NCBI RefSeq assembly: GCF_000283155.1
Contig: NW_004454163.1
Location: 1,261,176-1,325,175, forward strand
From: Ceratotherium simum simum
Taxonomy: Eukaryota > Chordata > Mammalia > Perissodactyla > Rhinocerotidae
Length of the DNA: 64,000 nucleotides
Direction of reading: 5' to 3'
This document shows, piece by piece, positions 24,467 to 35,049 of this stretch. Below the pieces are notes generated by a model, which saw nothing but the letters and a program-made list of their open reading frames with translations, searched no databases and was not told the DNA's origin. Position 1 is the first letter of the stretch. Every line of letters starts with the position of its first letter. The translations under genes and the position numbers were made by a program.

Positions 24467-24929
24467 ACACGTGCTTTGAGTGGATGTGACATAACTATGT
24501 TTCCTTTAGTGCGTCAGTCATTCTGCCAGTTCAGTGTAAAAAAGATGTCTGGTAATTCAAGCCATAATGGTCTACTAAATACATTATTTTCCTTTAGTAA
24601 CCCTTTAAGGAAAAGATTTTGATTTTTTCCTGTTTAAAATCAACCATTCTATATAGCTATTCTACAATATTCTGATGGTTCTTGTAGTTGACATTATTAT
24701 TTTAATTATATTGAGTTATTATAGAATTTTATTTCTTACTTTTTCTCCATTTTAGCCAAGTTGAATTTGTAGGAAGTGTGCTAAAGGCTCCTATAAAATT
24801 CATTTCTGCTAAACCAATTATAAGTTTTCCTGAAGTCTGTCTGCTTCATATGATCAAATGTATCCCTGCAGAAGTTTTCTTCAATTTTCAGAGAAGTTTG
24901 TATTCAACTTCTTGATCAACAACCTCAAA

Positions 24930-25115
24930 CAATATATAATTTTGGGTAAACTAATTAAACTTGAATTCTGTAATCTGTAAAACATGAGTGATAATAATAA
25001 ATGTTCCCAATTCGTAAGCTACTATGAGGATTAAATTAGATAGCCAATGTAAACTGATACTCAGAGAACCTGGCACATAGCAAGCAAAGACATATTTGCA
25101 ATTATCATAAGTTCA
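24930..25115 (+). mobile_element. MIR SINE fragment
   Basis: 'gtaatctgtaaaacatgagtgataataataaatg', 'ctactatgaggattaaatta', 'gagaacctggcacatagcaag' and 'aattatcat' follow the MIR 3' half in order. Confidence 0.8.
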
Positions 25116-27959
25116 AAACCGTTCTCCTAACTCAGAGGAAAGGAAATGAATTTTCAATATGAAACCTTTGAGTTGTAATTTTCTATATATTTAAACTGTT
25201 GAGAAATATAGCTAATGATTTAGCTCCAGACCTTAGTTCCACCATCACGTTTATTTATCCCCTATGTTTTGTGGGATGAATTTCCTCTACCATGTTTCAA
25301 AATTATATTTCCCCCATACAATCAGAAGCTTCCTCTTCTATGTCACATAAGAAACAGAAGTTACATACATTATTATTTATAAAATTATCTTTGGCAGAAA
25401 ATACTACCTATAGTGCATAAGTTGTTTCAGAGGCAGTTTCTGAAATACTCTAAAGTTAATTGGTTTCAAAGATAAAAATTCATACGCTAATGCAAGTTGT
25501 TTCATTTGGTTTTAATGAACTATTTCCCAAACAATCCTTGCTTTCATATTCAGGACTGGGGTTCTCTGAGTTTTCAGCTCCCAGAAACCTTTGTTTAATG
25601 ATTCCCCAGTCTTATCTACTCATAAACACACCTTCAGATTATCTTTTGACTTATCTGTCCTTCTAAGGGAAGACAATAAAGCATTCATAGTGACTTACTA
25701 TGGCTATAAAGAGGTCCTAAATCCTTTAAACAAATGGTTATAATCTCATTGTCTCATCTACTTATTGGTGCAATAGCCTCCTGTCATTGAGTGCTGTTGA
25801 ACTTGTAGTGTCTTGGAATCACAGATAAGCTTTAAAGAGTGGAGATAACTTTTATTTGTTATGGGCAATAAAACCAGCATCGCCACTGACTATCTGACAA
25901 GAAGGTATCTATGATGCAGAACACAAATCGAAGTAGTGCCTGAAGGGCAAGGTAGTGGAGGCAGATGCAGCATAAAATCCACATAGTAAAATTATATGGC
26001 AATGAGAAAAAATTAGAGAACAAGGAACAAAGGCTAGCACAGACACTGACATGGGAAGTTGCAATAGTAAACATAAATCTTCCTATCAGGACCCTCTGAT
26101 AATGTCTGTTCAGTGCATTTTTAATGAAAAAAACTGTTTAGCTTTGTATTTCTCAAGCCTTTTCCCCCTTATATGTATGACTTAGTGCGTGTGGTTATGT
26201 ATTCAATTTTTTTGAGTCTAACATGTAACTAAACTCTGTATTTTCCTGCATAAAATGTTAAATTCTGTATTTTGGTTTTGGAGATACAGACATTTATATA
26301 TATTCCACTTCATTTGTTTTAATGTGTTACTTTTTTTTTAATTTACTGTTTTTTCATGATGATAGGATCCATTTTACCCTTGTAAACATTTATCTGAGGG
26401 CTGAAAGGGATCTGGAGTGTTGAAACCCAATGAAATCTTTCACAAAAGACCATCACAACATGATATACCCTGGTAACTAATTACAGCAATTAGCAACTTC
26501 CACCATCAGGCATTTCTTCCTATATCTCCCCCAAATGCTCTTAGATTAGTCTAGCCATATCATGTAGTTGTTTAAGTGTAGTTGCTAATGTTTAAAGGTT
26601 TTTCTCCTAGGAGATATAACTGAAGACATGCCAAGGAGAATTAACTATGGTTGCTCGAGAACAAAACAACCAGAGACATTTACAAATACATTAAATACAT
26701 GTCATATTTATGGCCATAATTTTTTTCAAAAAATCTGATTCTTATAGAAGAATCAAGTTTAAAAATATATATAATTATATTTATAACAACACAATATTAA
26801 TAAAAAATATTATTTTTTCTTAAACTTCTTTAAAAACATTGAATGTTTCCACAGTACACTGTCTAAAAAGGCAAAGTGAAATGGATCTTTGATTTCTTCC
26901 TAAATCTTTCTTATTCAAGTCACAGAGAGTACAGAGAAGGCATTTTTATTTGCTTGAATTATTCAGATAATCACTTAAATTCTCCATTTTACCCTCTGAG
27001 ACTTGGCACAGATTCACTTAGTCCCCTTATTATGTAGTTTTCTCTCAGTTTCCTTTCTAGATATCTCTGGCTTTCTTGACAACGTTATCCTACAATAACA
27101 CCTGATTGAGGGTGGAGGGGACAACAACAACAAAAACTTCTCAGGGAGCTACTGACAGCTACCAGTTGCCACCTGTCCCTGCCTGCTTCCTAGCTCCATT
27201 GTAAACAGTTTTGGCTGATGATTTTAACTCTTATTTCCTTGCCCTGCTCCTTGGGACAACTTCCACATGTTACCTGTATAAAGAATACTCCAAATAACTC
27301 ACGTCTGTTTCTCCGAGTGCAGGTGCAAATTAGATCCAAAAGATCACTGAAATCTAATTTCAAGCTTAAGTCCTAAATCCTTGGCTGAAAATTAGCTCAT
27401 GTCTTTTATTCCTCTCTTGTCTAGAGTGAAGCCACTCAATATTTTAACAGAGTAAGCTCTTTTCTTTTTCTTTCTTTTTTTTGGTTTTAATCTGATATTC
27501 AAAATGTGCAAATTCTGTTTTAGTTCTTAGATGCTCAACTCTTCAACACCTGCTCCCCACCCCAGCCCTTGCATTCCCTGTTCAAGCATAATCTCTCTGA
27601 AATCCCTAAATATGTCACTTGGGGTAATGAGAATTTCTTTTTTTCTGGGCTCCTTTAAGCTGGTCCCCTTAGGAGAAGAAATACTTTAATTGAGATGAAG
27701 TTTTTGTAGAAGTGTTGGTCTTCTCTTTGATGATACATTATCCTCGTTTTGGTCATTTATTTTTTCCTTTCTCTCTCTCTTTTTTTTTGAAATGTTTAGA
27801 TAAATGTACAGTTACTATATATTTTATATATTATATACAAATACAGTTATTACGTATAGTGTACTTGCAAATGTAATGTCTTTTTAAAATCTTTCTTCTA
27901 TGTGAATTGTTTTTACAGTAAAAAAGAAAAGCCAGAAATTGTTCTGAACTGGCATATTC
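25116..27959. other. Unassigned AT-rich sequence
   Basis: No gene or repeat identified with confidence. It contains an AT-rich tract at 26760-26825 and an (ACA)n-like run at 27121-27138. Open frames (25460-25666 plus, 25859-26074 minus) look random. Confidence 0.45.
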
Positions 27960-28330
27960 TACTCCATGAATGTAACACCTATGACCATCTCCTAAAAATA
28001 GCATTCAGATCACCTCTGAGCTTATCTAACTAGATGTTGCTGCCTCTTATCCCACTGCATTCTTCATGGATTCTGTGCTTCAGACATACTAAGCTGTTCA
28101 AACAGATCACACATTGTCCTATCTCCTTGATTTTGTTCATGCAGTTCTTCAGTCGGGCACGTCATTCCCTGGGTATGGAAAACTTACTTGTTATTTAAAT
28201 CTCAACTCAAAATTATTTCTCTGAAGCAAGTGAAAATTATGTGCTTCCTCTTTATTGAACTCATAACAATTGGATTTTTACTCCCATTATGATACATATA
28301 GATTTGCTCTTGAATTAGAGTTGGCTCTTT
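27960..28330 (+). mobile_element. L2 LINE 3' fragment
   Basis: 'cagttcttcagtcgggcacgtcattccctgggtatgg', 'ctcaactcaaaattatttctctgaagcaag' and 'cttcctctttattgaactc' follow the late L2 region. Diverged. Confidence 0.5.
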
Positions 28331-28509
28331 TCACGCGCATCTCTACTACTATGTCACAAAATTAGAGCTGAGCTACAGGCCTAGAATTGGGCTTTGCGGC
28401 TACTAAATTGTTTAATTCAACCAAAGGTATGCACAGATTGAAAATAGAGATAAACTGGTAGGAATATATTCTTTTCTTGTTTACATGACTTTAAATATAT
28501 AATAATTAT

Positions 28510-29020
28510 CTCATTCATTAACAATTATTTATTTAGTGATTATGTCCATTCACTGTATAAATTATTATAGATAAGATTAATAAGATAGTTTCTGTTCTTA
28601 AGGAAATCAAAGTCTAGTGAAAATGACAGAAAATAGAAGAATAATTATAATTCAATGTGAAAAGCATGAGGATAGAAATGTGCACTGGATATTATACAAA
28701 AACAATGTGGAGGCAACTCTCTTATCAGAGATGAGTCAGGGAATGTTTTCTGGAAGAAATTTGATGGGAATTTGGTTTTTAATGCTGAGTTTGAGTTGAC
28801 GAGGTAGAGAGGAAATAAGAGACATTCCAGGCAGAGGGCAATAGCCTAAGAAAGAGCCACATACTAAAAGCAGCACCAGGTGGGAGGGAAAACAATTATT
28901 TCCATCTTGCTTGAAGTAGTTAGTGGCAAGGGATGGTATTGGAGAGACAGGCCAGTACCAAAACTTAGAGGGCCTTGAATGTGTTGTTAAGATACTTGGA
29001 TTTGATCATTCAGGTCAGAG
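28510..29020 (-). mobile_element. L2 LINE, minus strand, part 1 of nest
   Basis: The plus strand carries the antisense L2 phrases 'gaatgttttctggaagaaa', 'gacattccaggcagagggcaatagc' and 'agagggccttgaatgtg'. It is the first piece of an L2 copy that continues at 29310-29532 and 30716-31030. Confidence 0.7.
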
Positions 29021-29309
29021 ATATCCAAAATGCTCTCTCTATAGCTTGTTAAGATGCTAATAGGAAATCTTAAAAGGAGATTCTCTAATCATGAGTGTTT
29101 AGAAAATTCTTAGGCTTCAGAAAACAAATTTAAACAGATGTCCTTACTGCAGAACTTCCCAAAGTTGTAATAAACTAATATTTATTGTGACTATCCGAAA
29201 AGGAGATCTTATATTGAGCATGTCACAAACACATTTGTGTCCACATACATATTTGCTCTTTAATGACACCAATCAACAACTTCCAGAACTTTAGTACTGT
29301 ACAACTAGG
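29021..29309. other. Unassigned interruption of the L2
   Basis: About 290 bp ('cagaacttcccaaagttg', 'aaaaggagatcttatattgagcatg') that does not read as L2. Possibly a decayed DNA transposon or other old insertion; I could not name it. Confidence 0.4.
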
Positions 29310-29532
29310 GAAGGACACCTTGATATAGAAAATGAGGAATCATGAAGGAGGAGATTTGAGTTGTAAGTAGATGGCTGTGGTGGTGTTTGAAGAGTTCAAT
29401 GAGGTAGAGGAGTAAAAGGAATGGGGTTTTTGTTGTGGAAGTCCAAAACAGCATGAGAGATTAAACCAATATTGTAGCAAAAGGGCAGAAGAGAGACCAT
29501 ATTTGAGACATTTCTAGGTGATAAATCAATAG
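29310..29532 (-). mobile_element. L2 LINE, minus strand, part 2 of nest
   Basis: Antisense L2-like purine-rich text ('atggctgtggtggtgtttgaag', 'tagcaaaagggcagaagag') ending in AAATCAATAG (29523-29532), which is duplicated after the RTE insertion at 30706-30715. Confidence 0.6.
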
Positions 29533-29567
29533 ATCATCAGATCTATCATAATTAGAGACCAAGGTGT
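29533..29567 (+). mobile_element. RTE/BovB-like LINE, 5' sliver before the LTR
   Basis: About 35 bp between the L2 duplication copy and the LTR. It ends ATTAGAGACCAAG plus the LTR duplication GTGT. The 13-bp phrase recurs at 30232-30244, directly in the RTE reading frame, so both sides of the LTR appear to belong to the same element. Confidence 0.6.
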
Positions 29568-30226
29568 TGTTGGGGGAAGAGAGAGAATCTCCCTCTGCCC
29601 TTTCCCTTAAGGTTCTTCTGGCTGGCCAAATAATCAAGACAGGTTAGCAGGAGAAAATAATACCAAGTTTAATAACATGTATACATGGGAGAAAGCAGGG
29701 ACACTGCATTTCTCAACACAATAGCAGAAATTCTCGTCTTAAATACCATTTTCAGCCAATGACAAAGGAGGATTTTGGGGGTGGGGGAAGTCAGTTACAG
29801 GAGATTACCACTAAAGCACAGTAAACAAGAGTAAGGTTTATTATGCAGCCCAAGGCCTCACCTTCCACATTGATAAGTCATTAAAAATGAGCTCAGGCCC
29901 CTCTCTTCTCCAAACAGAGAGGGAGATACCTTTACAAATGGAGATTTCCCTTATAAATGTAAATGATTGTCTGGCAACTCTTCGCAGGGTCATCCAGAGA
30001 ATGTGGCCAGAGAGACAGAACTTCTGATAAGAGGGGCTTGTTGGTGCCTTTCCTATTGTAACATTTACCCTACGTTATCTTTACAGCCCTCATGATAGAT
30101 CTATTCCAGGAAGGAGCTACCATGTCAAATTCTTTAGGCAGTTAGTGGGGGAGGTCAAATGTCCTCAGAGAAAACAACCAAGGTAAAGAGATAGATTTCA
30201 GGGTGGCCAAATCTTGATCTCCCACA
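29568..30226 (-). mobile_element. ERV1-type solo LTR with 4-bp duplication, inside the RTE
   Basis: Read on the minus strand it runs TGTGGGAGATC ... CCCCCAACA, 659 bp, with TG/CA ends. It is flanked by GTGT at 29564-29567 and 30227-30230, a 4-bp duplication as expected for class I (gamma-like) retroviruses. On the minus strand there is a CATTGGC CCAAT-type site and a TATTTAAG TATA-like site (near 29745-29770), an ATTAAA polyadenylation signal (near 29680) and a pyrimidine-rich U5 end. No gag, pol or env lies beside it, so it is a solo LTR left by LTR-LTR recombination. The 85-codon open frame at 30142-30399 crosses its boundary and is not a gene. Confidence 0.85.
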
Positions 30227-30230
30227 GTGT

Positions 30231-30705
30231 CATTAGAGACCAAGGCCAAGATTATCCATACCCTCATATTCCCAATTACGATGTACAGGTGTGAGAGCTG
30301 GACAGTGAAGAAGGCTGACAGGAAAAAAATTGATTCATTTGAAATATGATGTTGGAGGAGAGCTCTATGGATACCCTGGACTGCCAGAAATATGAACAAG
30401 TGGGTCCTAGAACAAATTAGGCCTGAACTATCACTGGAGACAAAAATGATAAAACTGAGGCTGTCCTACTTCGGGCACATCATAAGAAGGCAGGATTCTT
30501 TGGAAAAGACAATAATACTGGGAAAAGTAGAAGGCAGCAGGAAAAGAGGAAGACCAAATATGAGATGAATTGACTCCATAAAAGGAGCCATAGGCATGAG
30601 TCTGTGGGAGCTGAGTAGAGCTGTTGAGGACAGGGTATTGTGGACATCACTCATTCATAGGGTCGCCAAGAGTTGGAGCTGACTTGCCAACATGTAACAA
30701 CAACA
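30231..30705 (+). mobile_element. RTE/BovB-like LINE, C-terminal ORF and 3' end
   Basis: The plus strand reads nearly open from 30231 to 30680. Visible parts are CESWTVKKAD near 30285-30315, a WRR..WIPWTAR stretch, LSYFGHIIRRQDSLEKTI near 30455-30510, GKVEGSRKRGRPNMR, and a final WTSLIHRVAKS before the stop. This is the post-RT C-terminal domain of RTE-clade LINEs (the BovB group). There are two in-frame stops (a TGA near 30346 and a TGA near 30567). It ends with a short (AAC)n tail at 30698-30705 and the duplicated AAATCAATAG. It is strongly 5' truncated, which is usual for target-primed insertion. Confidence 0.9.
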
Positions 30706-30715
30706 AAATCAATAG

Positions 30716-31030
30716 AAATGTGTAGTTAACTGAACACAAGGGGAGAACAAAGTTCAAGAATGACACTCAGCATTCTAACTTATGTGACTGTGTGAATATG
30801 AAGCTGCCAATGGTGAGACTATAGTGGTAGAAATTTATTTAGAGGAGGGAAAGGTCATTTTGGTTTTGGAAATGTCTATTTTGAGCTTTTAATGGAAATC
30901 CAGGTGGCTATATCCAGTTTGAAGTGAGATTTAGGACTCAGGAGTTTGGCAGAGTGATTTGGGCTGGAAATAGTATTTGTGAATCACGATGATATCTGTG
31001 GAATTAGAAGCCAAAAGTGTAAGTGAAATT
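30716..31030 (-). mobile_element. L2 LINE, minus strand, part 3 of nest
   Basis: Antisense L2 phrases resume: 'gttcaagaatgacactcagcattctaac', 'ttttggttttggaaatgtc', 'tggaaatccaggtggctat' and 'ggactcaggagtttggcagag'. It continues the L2 interrupted at 29532. Confidence 0.65.
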
Positions 31031-32972
31031 ATTAAGTATCTAAACAATGTTTCTATTGGTCCTTGGTTTCAAGGTATTTATCCTTCCTCAATAATGACAA
31101 TTATAAACAATTATAGTTGAATTAAATGGTATCTCTTGGGAGATTTAAAAAATGTTTGTGATTATTTTCATTTTGGAGATAAGGAAAATAGAGTAGCAGT
31201 TTTTCTGAACTTTTGTTCTGACCAAGATAAACTCTATTAAGGAAGTTAAATAATCACCAAAAATAGATTAGACTTTATAAAAGGACTAAGCCGAATACCG
31301 TGGGTTAAGAGTTCTATGGCTTTTCATCCTGTGTGTTTGGATCATACACTGAAACATAAAAATGCCTCGTTAGATGCCCTTGTATATACAATGTGAGTGG
31401 AGCTAATGGTAGCCAACAACGGTCAAACATAAATGAGTCCTAACACACTCATGACCAGTCACATCTATCCTGAGGGTAAATATCTAGTCTCAACTATGAT
31501 CCAAGGGTGATGGATCAGTGAGGAATGAATTACTGGTTACTTCCTTCTTCATATACTACACTTCTTAAAATATTTAGAAAATGTTGAGTAAAATCTGAAA
31601 TTTAGATTTTATAGGTTTGGAAGTTTGCAATGTGTTTTTTTCATCTCCTTATTTCTAATAGAAAACATCATTGCTATCTGAAACAAGTATGTAAAAACTG
31701 ATCTAATACTTCTTTTGGATTATTAACATTAATTTTATCCTTGACCTGAGTCAGTATAAAATACATAGCAGAGTTTTGTAATTTATTAGAGTTATTTAGA
31801 TAGATAGTAAAGCTGTTTTATTTTCAAATTCATGTAAAACATCTATAAACTTAGGGCTTTGCATTATAAGTAAAGTGATATGTGAAAAAAAAATCGCTCA
31901 ATGTGTAACATCTATGAAAAAAGTGGAATTGATTAGGGACTGAGATTAATGAAAATATTTTCTTTCTTATGTCATTTTTAAAATAATTTAAATTATTTAT
32001 CTATTTACTTATGTTATAAAGTAATATATTTAAGAATGGAAAACAGCTGACTGCAATAGATATAATACAGCCAGAGTTTAAAAATTGGGGAATTAGGGAT
32101 AAAGAAAAAATAATTGCTTGAAAATAATACGGAAGCAGCAGAAAATTTATCCCATGAGATCTATTGCAGTTAGTTCCAAACGAGATGGAGAATTGGCATG
32201 TGCTGTTTACCGCTTCCACCAAATCCAAACTTGGGGAAAACACAGAAGTGAGACTCTTTCTCATAGTTAAACACAAAGCTGTGTACCCCCCAAATCCTTG
32301 GGGATTCTTAAGGTAATTATGTTACTCTGTGAACAGAGTTCTAGGGTGAAAAGTGACTAAGCACTAATGTTAAAGCTTAGACCACAAGGACATCTTTTCT
32401 CCTTGTGACATTTTCCATTTCCCCATTACTCTAGGAAGATCACTAATGGTCTCAGTACATTTTGGGGCAGGAAAACAACAGCAATGTCCTAGCATCAATC
32501 AGAGGGAGCTGGTAATTTTGCAGTAATATTGTATTCTGGCGGGGGAAGGAGCCTACAAGAACGAGCACAGATTGCTGCACAGCCCTGAGTGTTGCCTCCA
32601 CTTACATATTCAAAATGTTTAACAGCTTTTAAGGCATAGTCACTGACCAGTCAGAACAGACAATGGCTATAGTGGTAACCCATGAAGAAGGGCACTGCAC
32701 CCTACTCCTGACTGATACAAATGGTATCGTGGAGTGGTTGGTCATGGAGATCCCTCCTGTGCCAGCCCATATCTCTTTACTTATTGGATAGTAGAGTAGT
32801 TTCTGAGTGACAGGAGCAATAGGGAGCTCAAAACAGCAGCTATTTAAAACACTTTCATGGTGCACAACAGCTGAACATGATCCATATCTCTGTGTCAGCT
32901 CCACCTCCCCTCAAATCCCAATCAGCAGGCTAGTAAATTACAACAGATGAGGGAACGCTATAAAAGATCAGT

Positions 32973-33058
32973 AAGATCTTTTATATATTATATATTATAT
33001 ATAATATATAATATTATATATTTTATATAATATATATATCTTATATATATTATATAAA
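32973..33058. repeat. AT-rich palindromic microsatellite
   Basis: About 85 bp of nearly pure TATA/ATAT and TTATATA units, starting after GATC and ending TATATAAAAG. Its units are self-complementary, so the strand could fold into long hairpins. The flanks AGATCTTTTATAT and ATATAAAAGAG are themselves nearly inverted copies. Confidence 0.9.
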
Positions 33059-33280
33059 AGAGCAGTTCCTGGGAAGTTTTCTACAGGGTAATTTTGCCCT
33101 GTTAGGTGTCAAGGAGGCAGGGAGTGATTGAACTCAGTTTGCCCTCCATGGCTTTCTGCTCTGGGACACGTTCTCCATCTCCTTCTCCTCTTCTTGTCTA
33201 AGGAACTCTCCCTGGAGGTCTAAGTTCCTTCCCCTGGAGGAGTACAAGTTAAGTTATAGATTTTCCATTTCTCCTTACAG

Positions 33281-33403
33281 TTACAAATGCTGACGCAGCT
33301 GATAAATCTCAGAAAGAAAACTGAACCAGTTATGGAAAAAGAAGACAAATTGATGGACCAGACACAACAGGAATTTAAAATAAATGTTCTTAGAATTAAA
33401 TGA
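33281..33403 (+). other. Candidate exon-like open frame after a strong splice acceptor
   Basis: A pyrimidine-rich tract ending TTTCTCCTTACAG (33268-33280) is a good 3' splice-site match. The next 40 codons in phase 0 stay open to TGA at 33401 and are rich in charged residues and glutamine (for example EKEDKLMDQTQQEF), as in coiled coils. No splice donor, promoter or nearby polyadenylation signal was found. It may be chance, a decayed exon, or an unrecognised repeat. I do not name a gene. Confidence 0.2.
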
Positions 33404-33907
33404 CCATATTAGAAATGCAAGGATGAAACCAGAAGTTGAACAAGTCATCTTTAGTTGCAGAATGCTCCAGTATTTTTTCCATTAAAAAATTGCTACTATT
33501 GATCTGTAAACTCTTGTATTTTAGAGTTTTTATTATCTACTTATTGATAAATCTCTTTTAGAAGTATTTAGATATAAATTGTCTATAACCCATGGTCATA
33601 TATTGATCTCTTTAGAATCTTTAGCATGCACAGTGTTGTCTCAAGGCACATGTAAGGACACCGAGATTGCACCAGCTATTTAAAAAATTTTGCTAAACTC
33701 ATAGTTACTTCTTTCCCCATCCATTGAAATATATCACTGAAAATTGAACAGTTTCTGTTCAAAGTCAGCAGAAAGTTTCTTAAAAATGATGTTCAACACT
33801 TAGTCCTGAATTGATCACATCAGCCTTTCATCACTTTGTAATTTCTTTGATCACTCCTTAGGGATTTGGTAACTTATCCTGCCTTTATTTACCTTTCTTG
33901 ATCTGCA

Positions 33908-34355
33908 TGATGGTTAATTTTGTGTCAACTTGGCTAGGCTATGGTACCGAGTTGACTGGTCAAACATCAGTCCAGATATTGCTGTGAAGGTATTTTTTAG
34001 ATGTGATTAAGGTTTAAATCAGTGGACTTCAAGTAAAGCAGATTGCCCTCCATCATGTGGCGCTTCATCCAATCATTTGAAAGCCTTAAGAGAAAAGACC
34101 AAGTCCCCTTAAAAGACAGGATGACTGCCTCCAGATCACAACATAGAAATTCCACCTGAGTTCCCAGCCTTCTGCAGTGCTCAAGACTGCAACATCAACT
34201 CTGGCTGGAATTTCCAGCCTGCCAAGCTACCCTGTAGATTTCAGACTTGCCAACCTCCACAATTGTATGAGCCAATTCCTTAAGATAAATCTGTCTCTTT
34301 CTATACATACATCCTATTGGTTAAGTTTCTTTGGAGAACTCTGACTAATAAAACA
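33908..34355 (+). mobile_element. MLT2-type (ERVL) LTR
   Basis: It begins TGATGGTTAATTTTGTGTCAA and runs through 'cagattgccctccatcatgtgg', 'gccaattccttaagataaatctgtctc' and 'catcctattggttaag' to 'ctttggagaactctgactaataaaaca'. The beginning, the AATAAA-like signal area and the ending are those of the MLT2 family of ERVL LTRs. It is nearly complete (448 bp). The 5-bp duplication is no longer readable. No internal sequence is attached, so it is a solo LTR. Confidence 0.85.
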
Positions 34356-35049
34356 CATTTTCTACATGCCTTTTGTATATATCTCAGTTACAAGATGTAA
34401 CATAGCTTCATTTACTGAAAGCCATCTTCCTTTCTTAGCTCTCTTAAAGTACTTGGTTATTGTCTTGCAAACATTATGAAATTGTGCATATTCCTTCAAA
34501 GACAAATATCTCACTACCATCAACTTGACCCTGATGTCACTGTTCCTGTGCTTTGCTGTGTACACAATATATTTTAATTTTAAGGTCAACTTATGGTATA
34601 AAATTTCTGAATTTTATAAAGAAATTATACAGCAAGTGTACAGTATTAGTAGTACAGAGGAAAAAATCACAACCATATGAACAGCTATGACAGATCATGC
34701 ACACATAGGCAATAGCAACTACTTAATAACAGCTAACCAGCAGTGGGATATTTGAGATGCCATCAATTGTTAGATCTATCTCGGTTTTAGAAAAACGGGT
34801 CAAAATATGTGCATATTGGAATCAATGGCATATGGTACGTCTTATGTGAATAATTGTGTATGTATGTGCATAGTTAAGTATATAATATTTGTACCTAAAA
34901 CTATTGACTGAGGAGGAAGATCAAGTGCAGCGCTCTGCTGGAAAACATCTATAAGAAATAGATTTTTAAAAGTGAGATAAGAGATACAGAATATAGAGAA
35001 AAAAAGTAGAAATGTCAATATGTCTATAGTAGGAGACTCAAAGAAGAAA
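34356..35049. other. Unassigned AT-rich sequence
   Basis: No gene or repeat recognised. The minus-strand open frame at 34362-34589 has no recognisable domain. Confidence 0.45.

Larger units (their letters stand above)
22721..24929. other. Unassigned sequence with small repeats
   Basis: No gene is recognised. Within it are a 17-bp direct repeat (23224-23240 and 23252-23268), a 10-bp perfect inverted repeat with a 3-nt loop (23270-23292), and the TG/CA hairpin at 24411-24466, described separately. Open frames at 23945-24242 and 24413-24622 have no domain content. Confidence 0.45.
31031..33907. other. Unassigned sequence with AT palindrome and exon-like signal
   Basis: No gene or repeat family is assigned over most of this stretch. 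It holds the AT-rich palindromic tract at 32973-33058 and a possible splice acceptor with a 40-codon open frame at 33281-33403, both listed separately. Open frames on the minus strand (32001-32276 and 32629-32904) have no recognisable domain. Confidence 0.45.

Noticed and set aside
29551..30245. A 13-14-bp direct repeat taken as the target-site duplication of the LTR
   Set aside because: The true LTR ends (TG/CA) are directly flanked by GTGT, a 4-bp duplication. The longer repeat is a pre-existing tandem duplication in the RTE.
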